Part shown: one piece after another, positions 5,491 through 10,547 of the stretch
Numbering within the stretch: position 1 is the stretch's first letter
Layout: the number at the start of each line of letters is the position of its first letter
Assembly (NCBI GenBank): GCA_017500625.1
Contig: JAFVYX010000149.1
Coordinates: 1-10,547 of the forward strand
Reading direction: 5' to 3'
Origin: Clostridia bacterium
GTDB lineage: Bacteria; Bacillota_A; Clostridia; Oscillospirales; CAG-272
Length of the DNA: 10,547 nucleotides
Notes under the pieces: model-generated
Databases searched by the model: none
Seen by the model: the letters and a program-made list of their open reading frames with translations, nothing else
What the model was told of the DNA's origin: nothing
Program-made: the position numbers and the translations under genes

Positions 5491-6570
5491 ATGAAGCTGA
5501 AAGTCGGTATCGTCGGCGCCACGGGTATGGTGGGCCAGCGCTTTATCACTCTGCTTGCCGATCACCCCTATTTTGAGATCGCCGCCCTCATCGCCAGCGG
5601 CCGCAGCGCGGGCAAGACCTATGAGGAGGCGGTGGGCGACCGCTGGAAGCTGGAGGCCCCGATGCCCGAGTGCGTGAAGAATATGGTCGTTATCGATTCC
5701 GAAAAGACCGCAAAGATCGCCGATCTTGTCGACTTTGTGTTCTGCGCCGTCAATATGCCGAAGAGCGAGGTCGTGGCCCTTGAGGAGCGCCTGGCCCGTG
5801 CCGAGCTTCCCGTCGTTTCCAACAACTCGGCCAACCGCTGGACGCCCGACGTCCCGATGATCAGTCCCGAGATCAATGACAGCCACCTTGACGTCATCGC
5901 CGCCCAGCGTGCGCGCCTTGGCACCCGTGCGGGCTTTATCGCCGTCAAGCCCAACTGCTCGATCCAGAGCTACGTGCCCGCCCTCACCCCCCTTCTGAAG
6001 TACGAGCCCACCCGCATCGTCGCCACCACCTACCAGGCGATCAGCGGCGCGGGCAAGACCTTCCGTGAGTGGCCCGAGATGGTCGGCAACGTCATTCCCT
6101 ACATCGGCGGTGAGGAGGAGAAGAGCGAGCAGGAGCCCCTCCGCATCTGGGGTAAGGTCGAGGGCGGCGTCATCGTGAAGGCGAAGGCCCCCGTCATCAC
6201 CACCCAGTGCATTCGCGTTCCCGTCATCGACGGTCATATGGCCGCCGTGTTCGTGGAGTTCGCCAAAAAGCCCTCGAAGGAGCAGATCCTTGAGGATTGG
6301 CGCACCTTCCGCGGTAAGCCCCAGGAGCTGGGTCTCCCCTCGGCGCCCGCGCAGTTCCTCACCTACTTTGAGGAGGATAACCGTCCGCAGACCGCCCTTG
6401 ACCGTGACATCTACGGCGGTATGGGCGTCGCCCTCGGACGTCTGCGTGAGGACTTTATGTTCGACTATAAGTTCATCGGTCTTTCGCACAACACCCTGCG
6501 CGGTGCCGCGGGCGGTGCGCTCCTGAATGCCGAGCTTCTGTATCGCCTCGGCTACATCAACGCGAAATAA
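5491..6570 (+). CDS. asd: Aspartate-semialdehyde dehydrogenase (archaeal/fungal-type branch)
   Basis: This 359-residue enzyme reduces L-aspartyl-4-phosphate with NADPH to L-aspartate-4-semialdehyde. That is the branch point to lysine/diaminopimelate, threonine and methionine, and in spore formers also to dipicolinate. Visible motifs are the NADP-binding GATGMVGQRF (9-18), VVSNNSANRW (108-117), catalytic Cys156 in KPNCSIQ, YQAISGAGKT (181-190), the EEEK segment (208-211), and His249 in RVPVIDGHMA (242-251). The GNVIPYIGGEEEKS stretch and overall length suit the branch of the family typified by archaeal and yeast enzymes, not the E. coli-type. The start has GGAGG at 5478-5482 with an 8-nt spacer. 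It leads a two-gene unit with the amidohydrolase 17 bp downstream and is transcribed from its own strong promoter. Confidence 0.95.
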   Translation: MKLKVGIVGATGMVGQRFITLLADHPYFEIAALIASGRSAGKTYEEAVGDRWKLEAPMPECVKNMVVIDSEKTAKIADLVDFVFCAVNMPKSEVVALEERLARAELPVVSNNSANRWTPDVPMISPEINDSHLDVIAAQRARLGTRAGFIAVKPNCSIQSYVPALTPLLKYEPTRIVATTYQAISGAGKTFREWPEMVGNVIPYIGGEEEKSEQEPLRIWGKVEGGVIVKAKAPVITTQCIRVPVIDGHMAAVFVEFAKKPSKEQILEDWRTFRGKPQELGLPSAPAQFLTYFEEDNRPQTALDRDIYGGMGVALGRLREDFMFDYKFIGLSHNTLRGAAGGALLNAELLYRLGYINAK

Positions 6571-6587
6571 ACGGTCGGGAGAGCGCC

Positions 6588-7382
6588 ATGGCACACGAGA
6601 TCATTGATTTTCACACTCACCCGTGGGTCAGACCCGAGGATAACATCTGCAACTATCGCGAGCTGATGGTGGGGGATCCGATCGCCACCTTCCGCCGTGA
6701 CCTTGAGCGCTGCGGCATCACCCGCGCGGCCGGCATGCCCATTCCCCTCGGTATGAACAAGACCGAGGAGGAGCAGCTTTGCCAGCTCCGTCTCACGAAC
6801 GACTATGCCCTCGCCTATGCCGAGGCGCTCGGGGACTTTTATATCCCCGGTATGGCGGTGCACCCCGCCTTTGTGCGCGAGTCCTGCGAGGAGATCGAGA
6901 GAATGCACGCGCGTGGCGTACGGCTCGTCGGTGAGCTTGTCCCCTACCTGTGCGGCTGGGGACCGGTCGGCTACGTTCACGAGGGAATGGACGAGATCCT
7001 TGCCCTGATCGGGGAGTACGGAATGGTGGTAAACTTCCATTCTATGGGCGCCCGCGAGGACGAATACGCGATGGTCAAGAATCACCCCGACGTCGTCTTC
7101 GTTGCCGCGCACCCCGGAGAAAAGCCCTCCTATCTGCGCCACCTCGAGTGGCTCCGGGAGCTGCCGAACTATCACCTTGACCTCTCGGGCACCGGCCTTT
7201 TCCGCTACGAAATGCTGGCCTACGGCGTCGGCCGTGTGGGTGCTGAGCGTTTCCTCTTCGGGAGCGATTATCCCGTCTGCTCCCCCGGCATGAACGTTGG
7301 CGGCGTGGAATACGAGCCGATCACAGACCGTGAGCGTGAGCTGATCCTTGCGGGCAACGCCAAGCGCCTTCTCAGATTGTAA
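6588..7382 (+). CDS. Amidohydrolase-family metal-dependent enzyme of unknown substrate
   Basis: This 264-residue protein looks like a TIM-barrel member of the amidohydrolase-2 family (Pfam Amidohydro_2). Likely metal ligands are in order: H9 and H11 in DFHTHPW, H151 in VVNFHSMG, H175 in VAAHPGEK, and the catalytic Asp227 in LFGSDYP. The protein ends with the usual GNAKRLLRL helix. Relatives include metal-dependent hydrolases and decarboxylases, among them aminocarboxymuconate-semialdehyde decarboxylase. The substrate cannot be read from sequence. It lacks a signal peptide and membrane segments, so it should be cytoplasmic. GGGAG (6578-6582) serves as a modest ribosome site. The 17-bp gap after asd and the shared terminator indicate one transcript, so a link to aspartate-semialdehyde metabolism is possible but unproven. 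Confidence 0.85.
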   Translation: MAHEIIDFHTHPWVRPEDNICNYRELMVGDPIATFRRDLERCGITRAAGMPIPLGMNKTEEEQLCQLRLTNDYALAYAEALGDFYIPGMAVHPAFVRESCEEIERMHARGVRLVGELVPYLCGWGPVGYVHEGMDEILALIGEYGMVVNFHSMGAREDEYAMVKNHPDVVFVAAHPGEKPSYLRHLEWLRELPNYHLDLSGTGLFRYEMLAYGVGRVGAERFLFGSDYPVCSPGMNVGGVEYEPITDRERELILAGNAKRLLRL

Positions 7383-7383
7383 G

Positions 7384-7415
7384 AAAAAAGGAGATGCAAA
7401 GGCATCTCCTTTTTT
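7384..7415 (+). terminator. Rho-independent terminator of the asd-amidohydrolase unit
   Basis: GGAGATGC (7390-7397), loop AAAG, GCATCTCC (7402-7409), then T6 with complementary A6 before the stem. It begins 2 bp after the amidohydrolase stop. An almost identical hairpin closes the lipoprotein gene at 10321-10353. Confidence 0.93.
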
Positions 7416-7467
7416 GCTTTTTGAGCCATCAAGGGGGGGGAGGGGGCGGCGTGGTCGGCCCGCCCTC

Positions 7468-7496
7468 TTGCCTTTTTCGGCAAAATGTGATATACT
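7468..7496 (+). promoter_or_regulatory. Sigma-A-type promoter of the lipoprotein gene
   Basis: -35 TTGCCT (7468-7473, four of six), a 17-bp spacer, a TGA extension and -10 TATACT (7491-7496, five of six). A G-rich tract of eight G, A, five G (7433-7446) ends 21 bp upstream of the -35 box. The predicted start is near 7503. Confidence 0.75.
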
Positions 7497-7512
7497 TAAC
7501 ATGGAATACCAC

Positions 7513-7529
7513 AGGGCACCGCGTGCCCT
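7513..7529 (+). promoter_or_regulatory. Hairpin in the lipoprotein-gene 5' leader
   Basis: AGGGCAC (7513-7519) and GTGCCCT (7523-7529) form a perfect 7-bp stem with a CGC loop. It sits about 10 nt after the predicted transcript start and 8 nt before the AAGGAGG ribosome site (7538-7544). With no T-tract it is not a terminator. A 5' stabilising hairpin or a protein-binding site is possible. Confidence 0.45.
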
Positions 7530-7551
7530 TTAGGGAAAAGGAGGAGATCGT

Positions 7552-10317
7552 ATGAAGCGGATGCGTTTTATGTTTCTTCTGCTGACCGTTGCTTGCGCAG
7601 CCCTTCTTCTTTCGGCCTGTGGCCTTGTCGGCGGTGGGGAGGATACCACCGCGGCGGTGACGACCACAGTGACGACCGCCTGTACCGACCACCGCTGGGG
7701 CGAGGGGACCGTGTATGAGCCCACCTGCACCTCCTCGGGCGAGACCGTCTATTACTGCTCGGTCTGCGGTGAAAGGAGGAGCGAGCCGATCCCGAGCACG
7801 GGGCACACCTTCTCGGCCGAGTGGTCCTCGGACGACGATGAGCATTGGCATGACGCCTCCTGCGGCTGTATGGAGCGGAGCGAGAGGGGGACGCACACCT
7901 GGGACGAGGGCCGCGTGACAACTCCCCCAACCTGCGCCGAGCGCGGCGTTTACACCTACACCTGCACCGTCTGCGCCAGTACCCGCCCCGCGCCGATCGA
8001 GTGCCTGCCGCACACCTATTCCGAGGGGTGGGTAGCGGATGACGACGGGCATTACCGCGCGATGGCCTGCGGCTGCCCCTATTACAAGGGAGAGAGGTAT
8101 AGCCACGAGTGGGACGAGGGGACGGTGACCACCCCCTCGACCTGCACCGAGCGCGGGGTCATCACCAAGACCTGTACCGTTTGCGGGGCCACCTGGGAAA
8201 GAGCCGCCCCGCTTGCCGACCACACCTATGCCACGGAGTGGATGTCGGATGCCGGCTATCACTGGCACGAGGCCATCTGCGGGTGCGAGGGCAAGCGGAC
8301 GATCCGACAAACGCATACGTGGGATGCGGGAACCGTCACCACGCCTCCCACCTGCACCGTGGCGGGCGTGCGTACCTACGTCTGCACCGAATGCCTGCGT
8401 GAGAAGACCGTGACGATCTCCCCAACGAGGAAGCATATCTATGAGGAGAGCGTGATAGCGCCGACCTGCACGGCCGAGGGCTACACCCTCCACGACTGCA
8501 CCACGTGCGATGCGAGCTATAAGGACACCTATACGGAAAAGCTCTCGCACACGTATGAGGCTGCCGTCACAGCGCCGACCTGCACGGCAAGGGGCTACAC
8601 CAAGCACACCTGCACCGCCTGCGGCGCAAGCTACAAGGATACGTATACCGCCATCCTCCCGCATACGTACAAGGCCGAGGTCATCCCGTCTGCCTGCGAG
8701 GCGGAGGGCTACACGACTCACGTCTGCACGTCGTGCGGTGACCATTACGAGGACACCTATACCGAGGCGCTCGGGCATGACTATCAGAAGACCGTCACAT
8801 TGCCCACCTGCACCGGATGGGGCTATGACAGCTACGTTTGCCTCCGTTGCGAAGACCGAAAAACCAATAACTATCAAAGTCCTTTTCCCCATAGGTATAC
8901 GAATGGCTTCTGTACGGGGTGCGGCCTGAACGAATACAGCATGGGCCTTGCCTATACCGTAAGTGAGGACGGCACCTATTGCACGATCAGCGGCATCGGC
9001 ACGTGCGAGGACACCGCCCTTACCCTCCCCCATACGCACAACGGGCTTCCGGTGCGGGGGATCGCCCCCTCGGCCTTCCTCGGAAACACCGTCATTACCT
9101 CGGTCACCTTCCTCAAGGGGGATGGGGTGCAGGCGGTTGGCGCCTCCGCCTTCCGCGGCTGTACGGCGCTTGGCGAGATCGCTCTGCCCGTCGGTCTCAA
9201 AACGGTCGGCGACGCCGCCTTTGCGGACTGCCCGACCCTCAAGAAGGTCACCCTTCCCGACGGCATCACGGCGCTGGGGGACGCGGTCTTTGAAAACTGC
9301 ACAAAGCTTTGGGAGATAGCGATCCCCGATAGCGTGACGAGCATCGGCGCCTCACTGCTCCGCGGATGCAGCGACCTGAGACGGCTGTCGGTCCCGTATA
9401 TCGGGGCTATCCCCGCCGATACCGAGAATACGCACATCGGCTACTTCTTTGGAGGCGCCGATCATACCGAGAACGGGGCCGTGCTCCCGAGAAACCTTGG
9501 AGACGTGTACCTGACGGGCGGCAGCTTCCTTGCCGATTACGCCTTCTATGGGTGCCAAGATCTCACCACGGTCAAGCTCCCCACAACTCTTGAGAGCATC
9601 GGCAGCTCGGTGTTCTCGGGGTGCGGGGCCCTGATGAGTCTCACCGTCCCGTATATCGGCGCCTGCCTCGACGATACCGAGAATACCCACATCGGCTACT
9701 TCTTTGGCGCCGCCGATCATACCGAGAACGGAGCCGCGCTCCCACGGTCGCTTTACAGCGTGACCCTCAGGGGCGGCAGCTTCCTTGCCGATTACGCCTT
9801 CTTTGGCTGTGAGCGCATCAAAAGGATCAGCCTGCCGCAGGACCTGGCGTCGATCGGGACCTGGGTATTTCACGGCTGCTCGTTGCTTGAAAGTATTTCG
9901 ATCGATTCCCGAAACCCCGTCTACCACGTTTCCGGCGACTGCCTGATCGAAACGGCAACCAAGACACTCGTCGTGGGGTGCGCCGGCAGCGTGATCCCGG
10001 GTGACGGAAGCGTCACGGCGATCGGCGATTATGCCTTCTACGGTTGCACCGGCCTTACCTCGATCGTGATCCCCGCGGAGGTCGACTGGATCGGGATCTA
10101 CGCCTTCACGGGCTGTACCTCGCTCACCTCTGCCGTCTTTGAGAATACGGTGGACTGGTTCCTCGCAAGGACCTACGAGCTTGCGATCAAGCGTGAGAGA
10201 ATGCTCGGCGGTGACGAATACCTCGATGGCGAAAGCTACGTCGCCCAAAAGCTTACCTCGTTCAGTGACGACCGATATTGGTACGTGACCTACGAGCTGT
10301 ACCAAGGCGTATCGTAA
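7552..10317 (+). CDS. Lipoprotein with Cys/His-rich tandem modules and BspA-like leucine-rich repeats
   Basis: This 921-residue surface protein starts at ATG 7552 after AAGGAGG (7538-7544). The signal peptide has basic residues KRMR, a hydrophobic core (5-20) and the lipobox LSAC with Cys23 as the lipidated residue. A Thr-rich linker (32-43) leads to one half-module (45-84), three modules of about 70 residues (85-294) and four of exactly 38 residues (295-446), each with a CxxC pair. Residues of about 500-870 are BspA-like leucine-rich repeats (LRR_5 type) with 'AF.GC..L..I.LP..L..IG' periodicity. The end ENTVDW...QKLTSF...YWY resembles the normal finish of such proteins, so it looks complete. 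No LPXTG, dockerin or membrane anchor is seen. It is monocistronic with its own promoter and terminator. The role is unknown; adhesion, ligand binding or metal binding are inferences. Confidence 0.93.
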   Translation: MKRMRFMFLLLTVACAALLLSACGLVGGGEDTTAAVTTTVTTACTDHRWGEGTVYEPTCTSSGETVYYCSVCGERRSEPIPSTGHTFSAEWSSDDDEHWHDASCGCMERSERGTHTWDEGRVTTPPTCAERGVYTYTCTVCASTRPAPIECLPHTYSEGWVADDDGHYRAMACGCPYYKGERYSHEWDEGTVTTPSTCTERGVITKTCTVCGATWERAAPLADHTYATEWMSDAGYHWHEAICGCEGKRTIRQTHTWDAGTVTTPPTCTVAGVRTYVCTECLREKTVTISPTRKHIYEESVIAPTCTAEGYTLHDCTTCDASYKDTYTEKLSHTYEAAVTAPTCTARGYTKHTCTACGASYKDTYTAILPHTYKAEVIPSACEAEGYTTHVCTSCGDHYEDTYTEALGHDYQKTVTLPTCTGWGYDSYVCLRCEDRKTNNYQSPFPHRYTNGFCTGCGLNEYSMGLAYTVSEDGTYCTISGIGTCEDTALTLPHTHNGLPVRGIAPSAFLGNTVITSVTFLKGDGVQAVGASAFRGCTALGEIALPVGLKTVGDAAFADCPTLKKVTLPDGITALGDAVFENCTKLWEIAIPDSVTSIGASLLRGCSDLRRLSVPYIGAIPADTENTHIGYFFGGADHTENGAVLPRNLGDVYLTGGSFLADYAFYGCQDLTTVKLPTTLESIGSSVFSGCGALMSLTVPYIGACLDDTENTHIGYFFGAADHTENGAALPRSLYSVTLRGGSFLADYAFFGCERIKRISLPQDLASIGTWVFHGCSLLESISIDSRNPVYHVSGDCLIETATKTLVVGCAGSVIPGDGSVTAIGDYAFYGCTGLTSIVIPAEVDWIGIYAFTGCTSLTSAVFENTVDWFLARTYELAIKRERMLGGDEYLDGESYVAQKLTSFSDDRYWYVTYELYQGVS
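7804..8433 (+). repeat. Three tandem 70-residue Cys/His modules within the lipoprotein
   Basis: Repeat units begin at residues 85, 154 and 224 (69 and 70 residues apart, with 71 to the next block). Each runs H-T-Y/F, a W...D...H(W/Y) stretch, an A/S-x-CGC motif, then (T/S)H(T/E)WD.G.VTTPPTC, a G, and CT.C. The HWH residues (98-100, 237-239) become HYR in unit two (167-169). The units are diverged at DNA level, so this is an old protein-level duplication. Confidence 0.85.
8434..8889 (+). repeat. Four tandem 38-residue CxxC modules within the lipoprotein
   Basis: Units start at His295, His333, His371 and His409, exactly 38 residues (114 bp) apart. The next His447 starts a partial fifth. Each unit has a first Cys (306, 344, 382, 420) in (P/S)(T/A)C, then a GY, then a CxxC pair (316/319, 354/357, 392/395, 430/433), then a DTYTE-like tail, which is replaced in the fourth unit. 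The strict spacing suggests recent or length-constrained duplication. Confidence 0.9.
9391..9555 (+). repeat. Long direct repeat in the leucine-rich region, copy 1
   Basis: This codes for residues 614-668, which run from VPYIG through DTENTHIGYFFG and ADHTENGA to GGSFLADYAFYGC. It is the first of two near-identical 165-bp blocks in the leucine-rich region; the second begins 255 bp later. Long stretches match at the nucleotide level, pointing to recent duplication. Confidence 0.9.
9646..9810 (+). repeat. Long direct repeat in the leucine-rich region, copy 2
   Basis: This codes for residues 699-753 and repeats the block at 9391-9555. Differences are few: AIPADTEN becomes ACLDDTEN, RNLGDVYLT becomes RSLYSVTLR, and FYGC becomes FFGC. 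The 255-bp period equals 85 codons, so unequal exchange between the copies would keep the frame. Confidence 0.9.
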
Positions 10318-10320
10318 AAG

Positions 10321-10353
10321 AAAAAAGGAGATGCAAACGCATCTCCTTTTTTT
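10321..10353 (+). terminator. Rho-independent terminator of the lipoprotein gene
   Basis: GGAGATGC (10327-10334), loop AAAC, GCATCTCC (10339-10346), then T7 with A6 before the stem. It begins 3 bp after the stop and differs from the terminator at 7384-7415 only by one loop base and one T. Confidence 0.93.
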
Positions 10354-10374
10354 GCTCCGCGGCGGACACAAATG

Positions 10375-10407
10375 AAAAAATCCAAGTCGTTTGACTTGGA
10401 TTTTTTT
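10375..10407 (-). terminator. Terminator of the tRNA transcript (bidirectional shape)
   Basis: TCCAAGTC (10381-10388), loop GTTT, GACTTGGA (10393-10400), with A6 on the left and T7 on the right. The hairpin is symmetric. Its placement directly after the 3' end of the minus-strand tRNA-Gly makes it that transcript's terminator. It faces the lipoprotein terminator, so the two units converge here. Confidence 0.88.
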
Positions 10408-10482
10408 GGAGCGGATTACGGGGCTCGAACCCGCCACCTCCACCTTGGCAAGGTGGCGCTCTACCAAATGAGCTAAATCCGC
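10407..10482 (-). tRNA. tRNA-Gly (anticodon GCC)
   Basis: A full 76-nt cloverleaf on the minus strand. The acceptor GCGGATT pairs with AATCCGC, followed by discriminator T and an encoded CCA. The D stem is GCTC/GAGC. The anticodon stem CCACC/GGTGG carries the loop TTGCCAA, with anticodon GCC at 10447-10449. The T stem GCGGG/CCCGT carries the loop TTCGAGC. GCC reads GGC and GGU glycine codons, which are frequent in this GC-rich window. Confidence 0.97.
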
Positions 10483-10484
10483 AT

Positions 10485-10500
10485 AGCGACCTTGGTCGCT
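10485..10500 (-). other. Inter-tRNA hairpin
   Basis: The 17-nt spacer between the two tRNAs contains AGCGACC (10485-10491) and GGTCGCT (10494-10500), a 6-7 bp stem with a minimal loop. It adjoins the CCA end of tRNA-Phe. It may mark the processing site between the two tRNAs; no T-tract is present. Confidence 0.4.
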
Positions 10501-10547
10501 GGTGCCTCCGGTCGGAATCGAACCAACGACACGAGGATTTTCAGTCC
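10500..10547 (-). tRNA. tRNA-Phe (anticodon GAA), 3' part
   Basis: Only the 3' 48 nt are in the window. On the minus strand it reads from the anticodon stem GGA through the loop CTGAAAA (anticodon GAA), TCCTC, and variable loop GTGTC. The T arm is GTTGG TTCGATT CCGAC, then the acceptor strand CGGAGGC, discriminator A and CCA. The D arm and 5' acceptor lie beyond the right edge. It is upstream of tRNA-Gly in the same transcript. Confidence 0.93.

Noticed and set aside
5446..6594. 382-codon open frame antisense to asd
   Set aside because: It is complementary to a gene with clear catalytic motifs and a strong promoter. The frame persists only because of codon bias in GC-rich DNA.
7433..7452. 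G-quadruplex
   Set aside because: Only two G runs of three or more are present, and the remaining GG pairs are separated by single C or GT. A stable four-run intramolecular quadruplex is not clearly supported.
8434..8889. CRISPR-like regular array (114-bp period)
   Set aside because: The period is the 38-codon protein repeat. There are no identical short repeats separated by unique spacers, and the frame stays open throughout.
7429..9039. 536-codon open frame on the minus strand inside the lipoprotein gene
   Set aside because: It mirrors the tandem repeats of the real gene, has no ribosome site or recognisable domain, and overlaps the terminator and promoter region of the plus-strand gene.

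Overview
The window reads as chromosomal DNA of a GC-rich, endospore-forming member of the Clostridia. The evidence is a complete eight-gene spoIIIA sporulation operon, strong Shine-Dalgarno sites, sigma-A-type promoters, and a Cys-repeat plus BspA-like leucine-rich-repeat lipoprotein of a kind common in gut Clostridia. The genus cannot be settled from sequence alone.

Layout. At the left edge, on the minus strand, lie the first 34 codons of a Cys-containing, possibly zinc-ribbon protein. Upstream of it is a small AbrB/SpoVT-type regulator (172-414) with its own near-consensus promoter and a terminator. A divergent intergenic region (415-666) leads into spoIIIAA-AB-AC-AD-AE-AF-AG-AH (667-5370, plus strand). 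This operon encodes the mother-cell half of the SpoIIIA-SpoIIQ 'feeding tube' of the engulfed forespore: an AAA/GspE-like ATPase (AA), a GspF-like protein (AB), multispanning membrane proteins (AC, AD, AE) and YscJ-like ring proteins (AF, AG, AH). The genes are tightly packed with several stop/start overlaps. Only AG-AH has a sizeable gap (107 bp), and it holds a sigma-E-like promoter candidate. A strong terminator closes the operon.

Next comes a two-gene unit driven by a textbook sigma-A promoter (exact -35, 17-bp spacer, extended exact -10). It contains aspartate-semialdehyde dehydrogenase (asd, 5491-6570) and an uncharacterised amidohydrolase-family protein (6588-7382), and ends at a terminator. 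A separately promoted 921-residue lipoprotein follows (7552-10317). It carries seven Cys/His-rich tandem modules and then BspA-like leucine-rich repeats. It ends at a terminator that is almost a copy of the one in front of the gene. At the right edge a minus-strand tRNA cluster holds tRNA-Gly(GCC) and the 3' part of tRNA-Phe(GAA).

Most of the window is ordinary core genome. The least explained parts are the modular lipoprotein with its flanking duplicate terminators, the asd-amidohydrolase pair, the shortened SpoIIIAF/AG ring proteins, and the terminator that abuts the start of the left-edge gene. I found no clear evidence of a wholly new multi-gene system.
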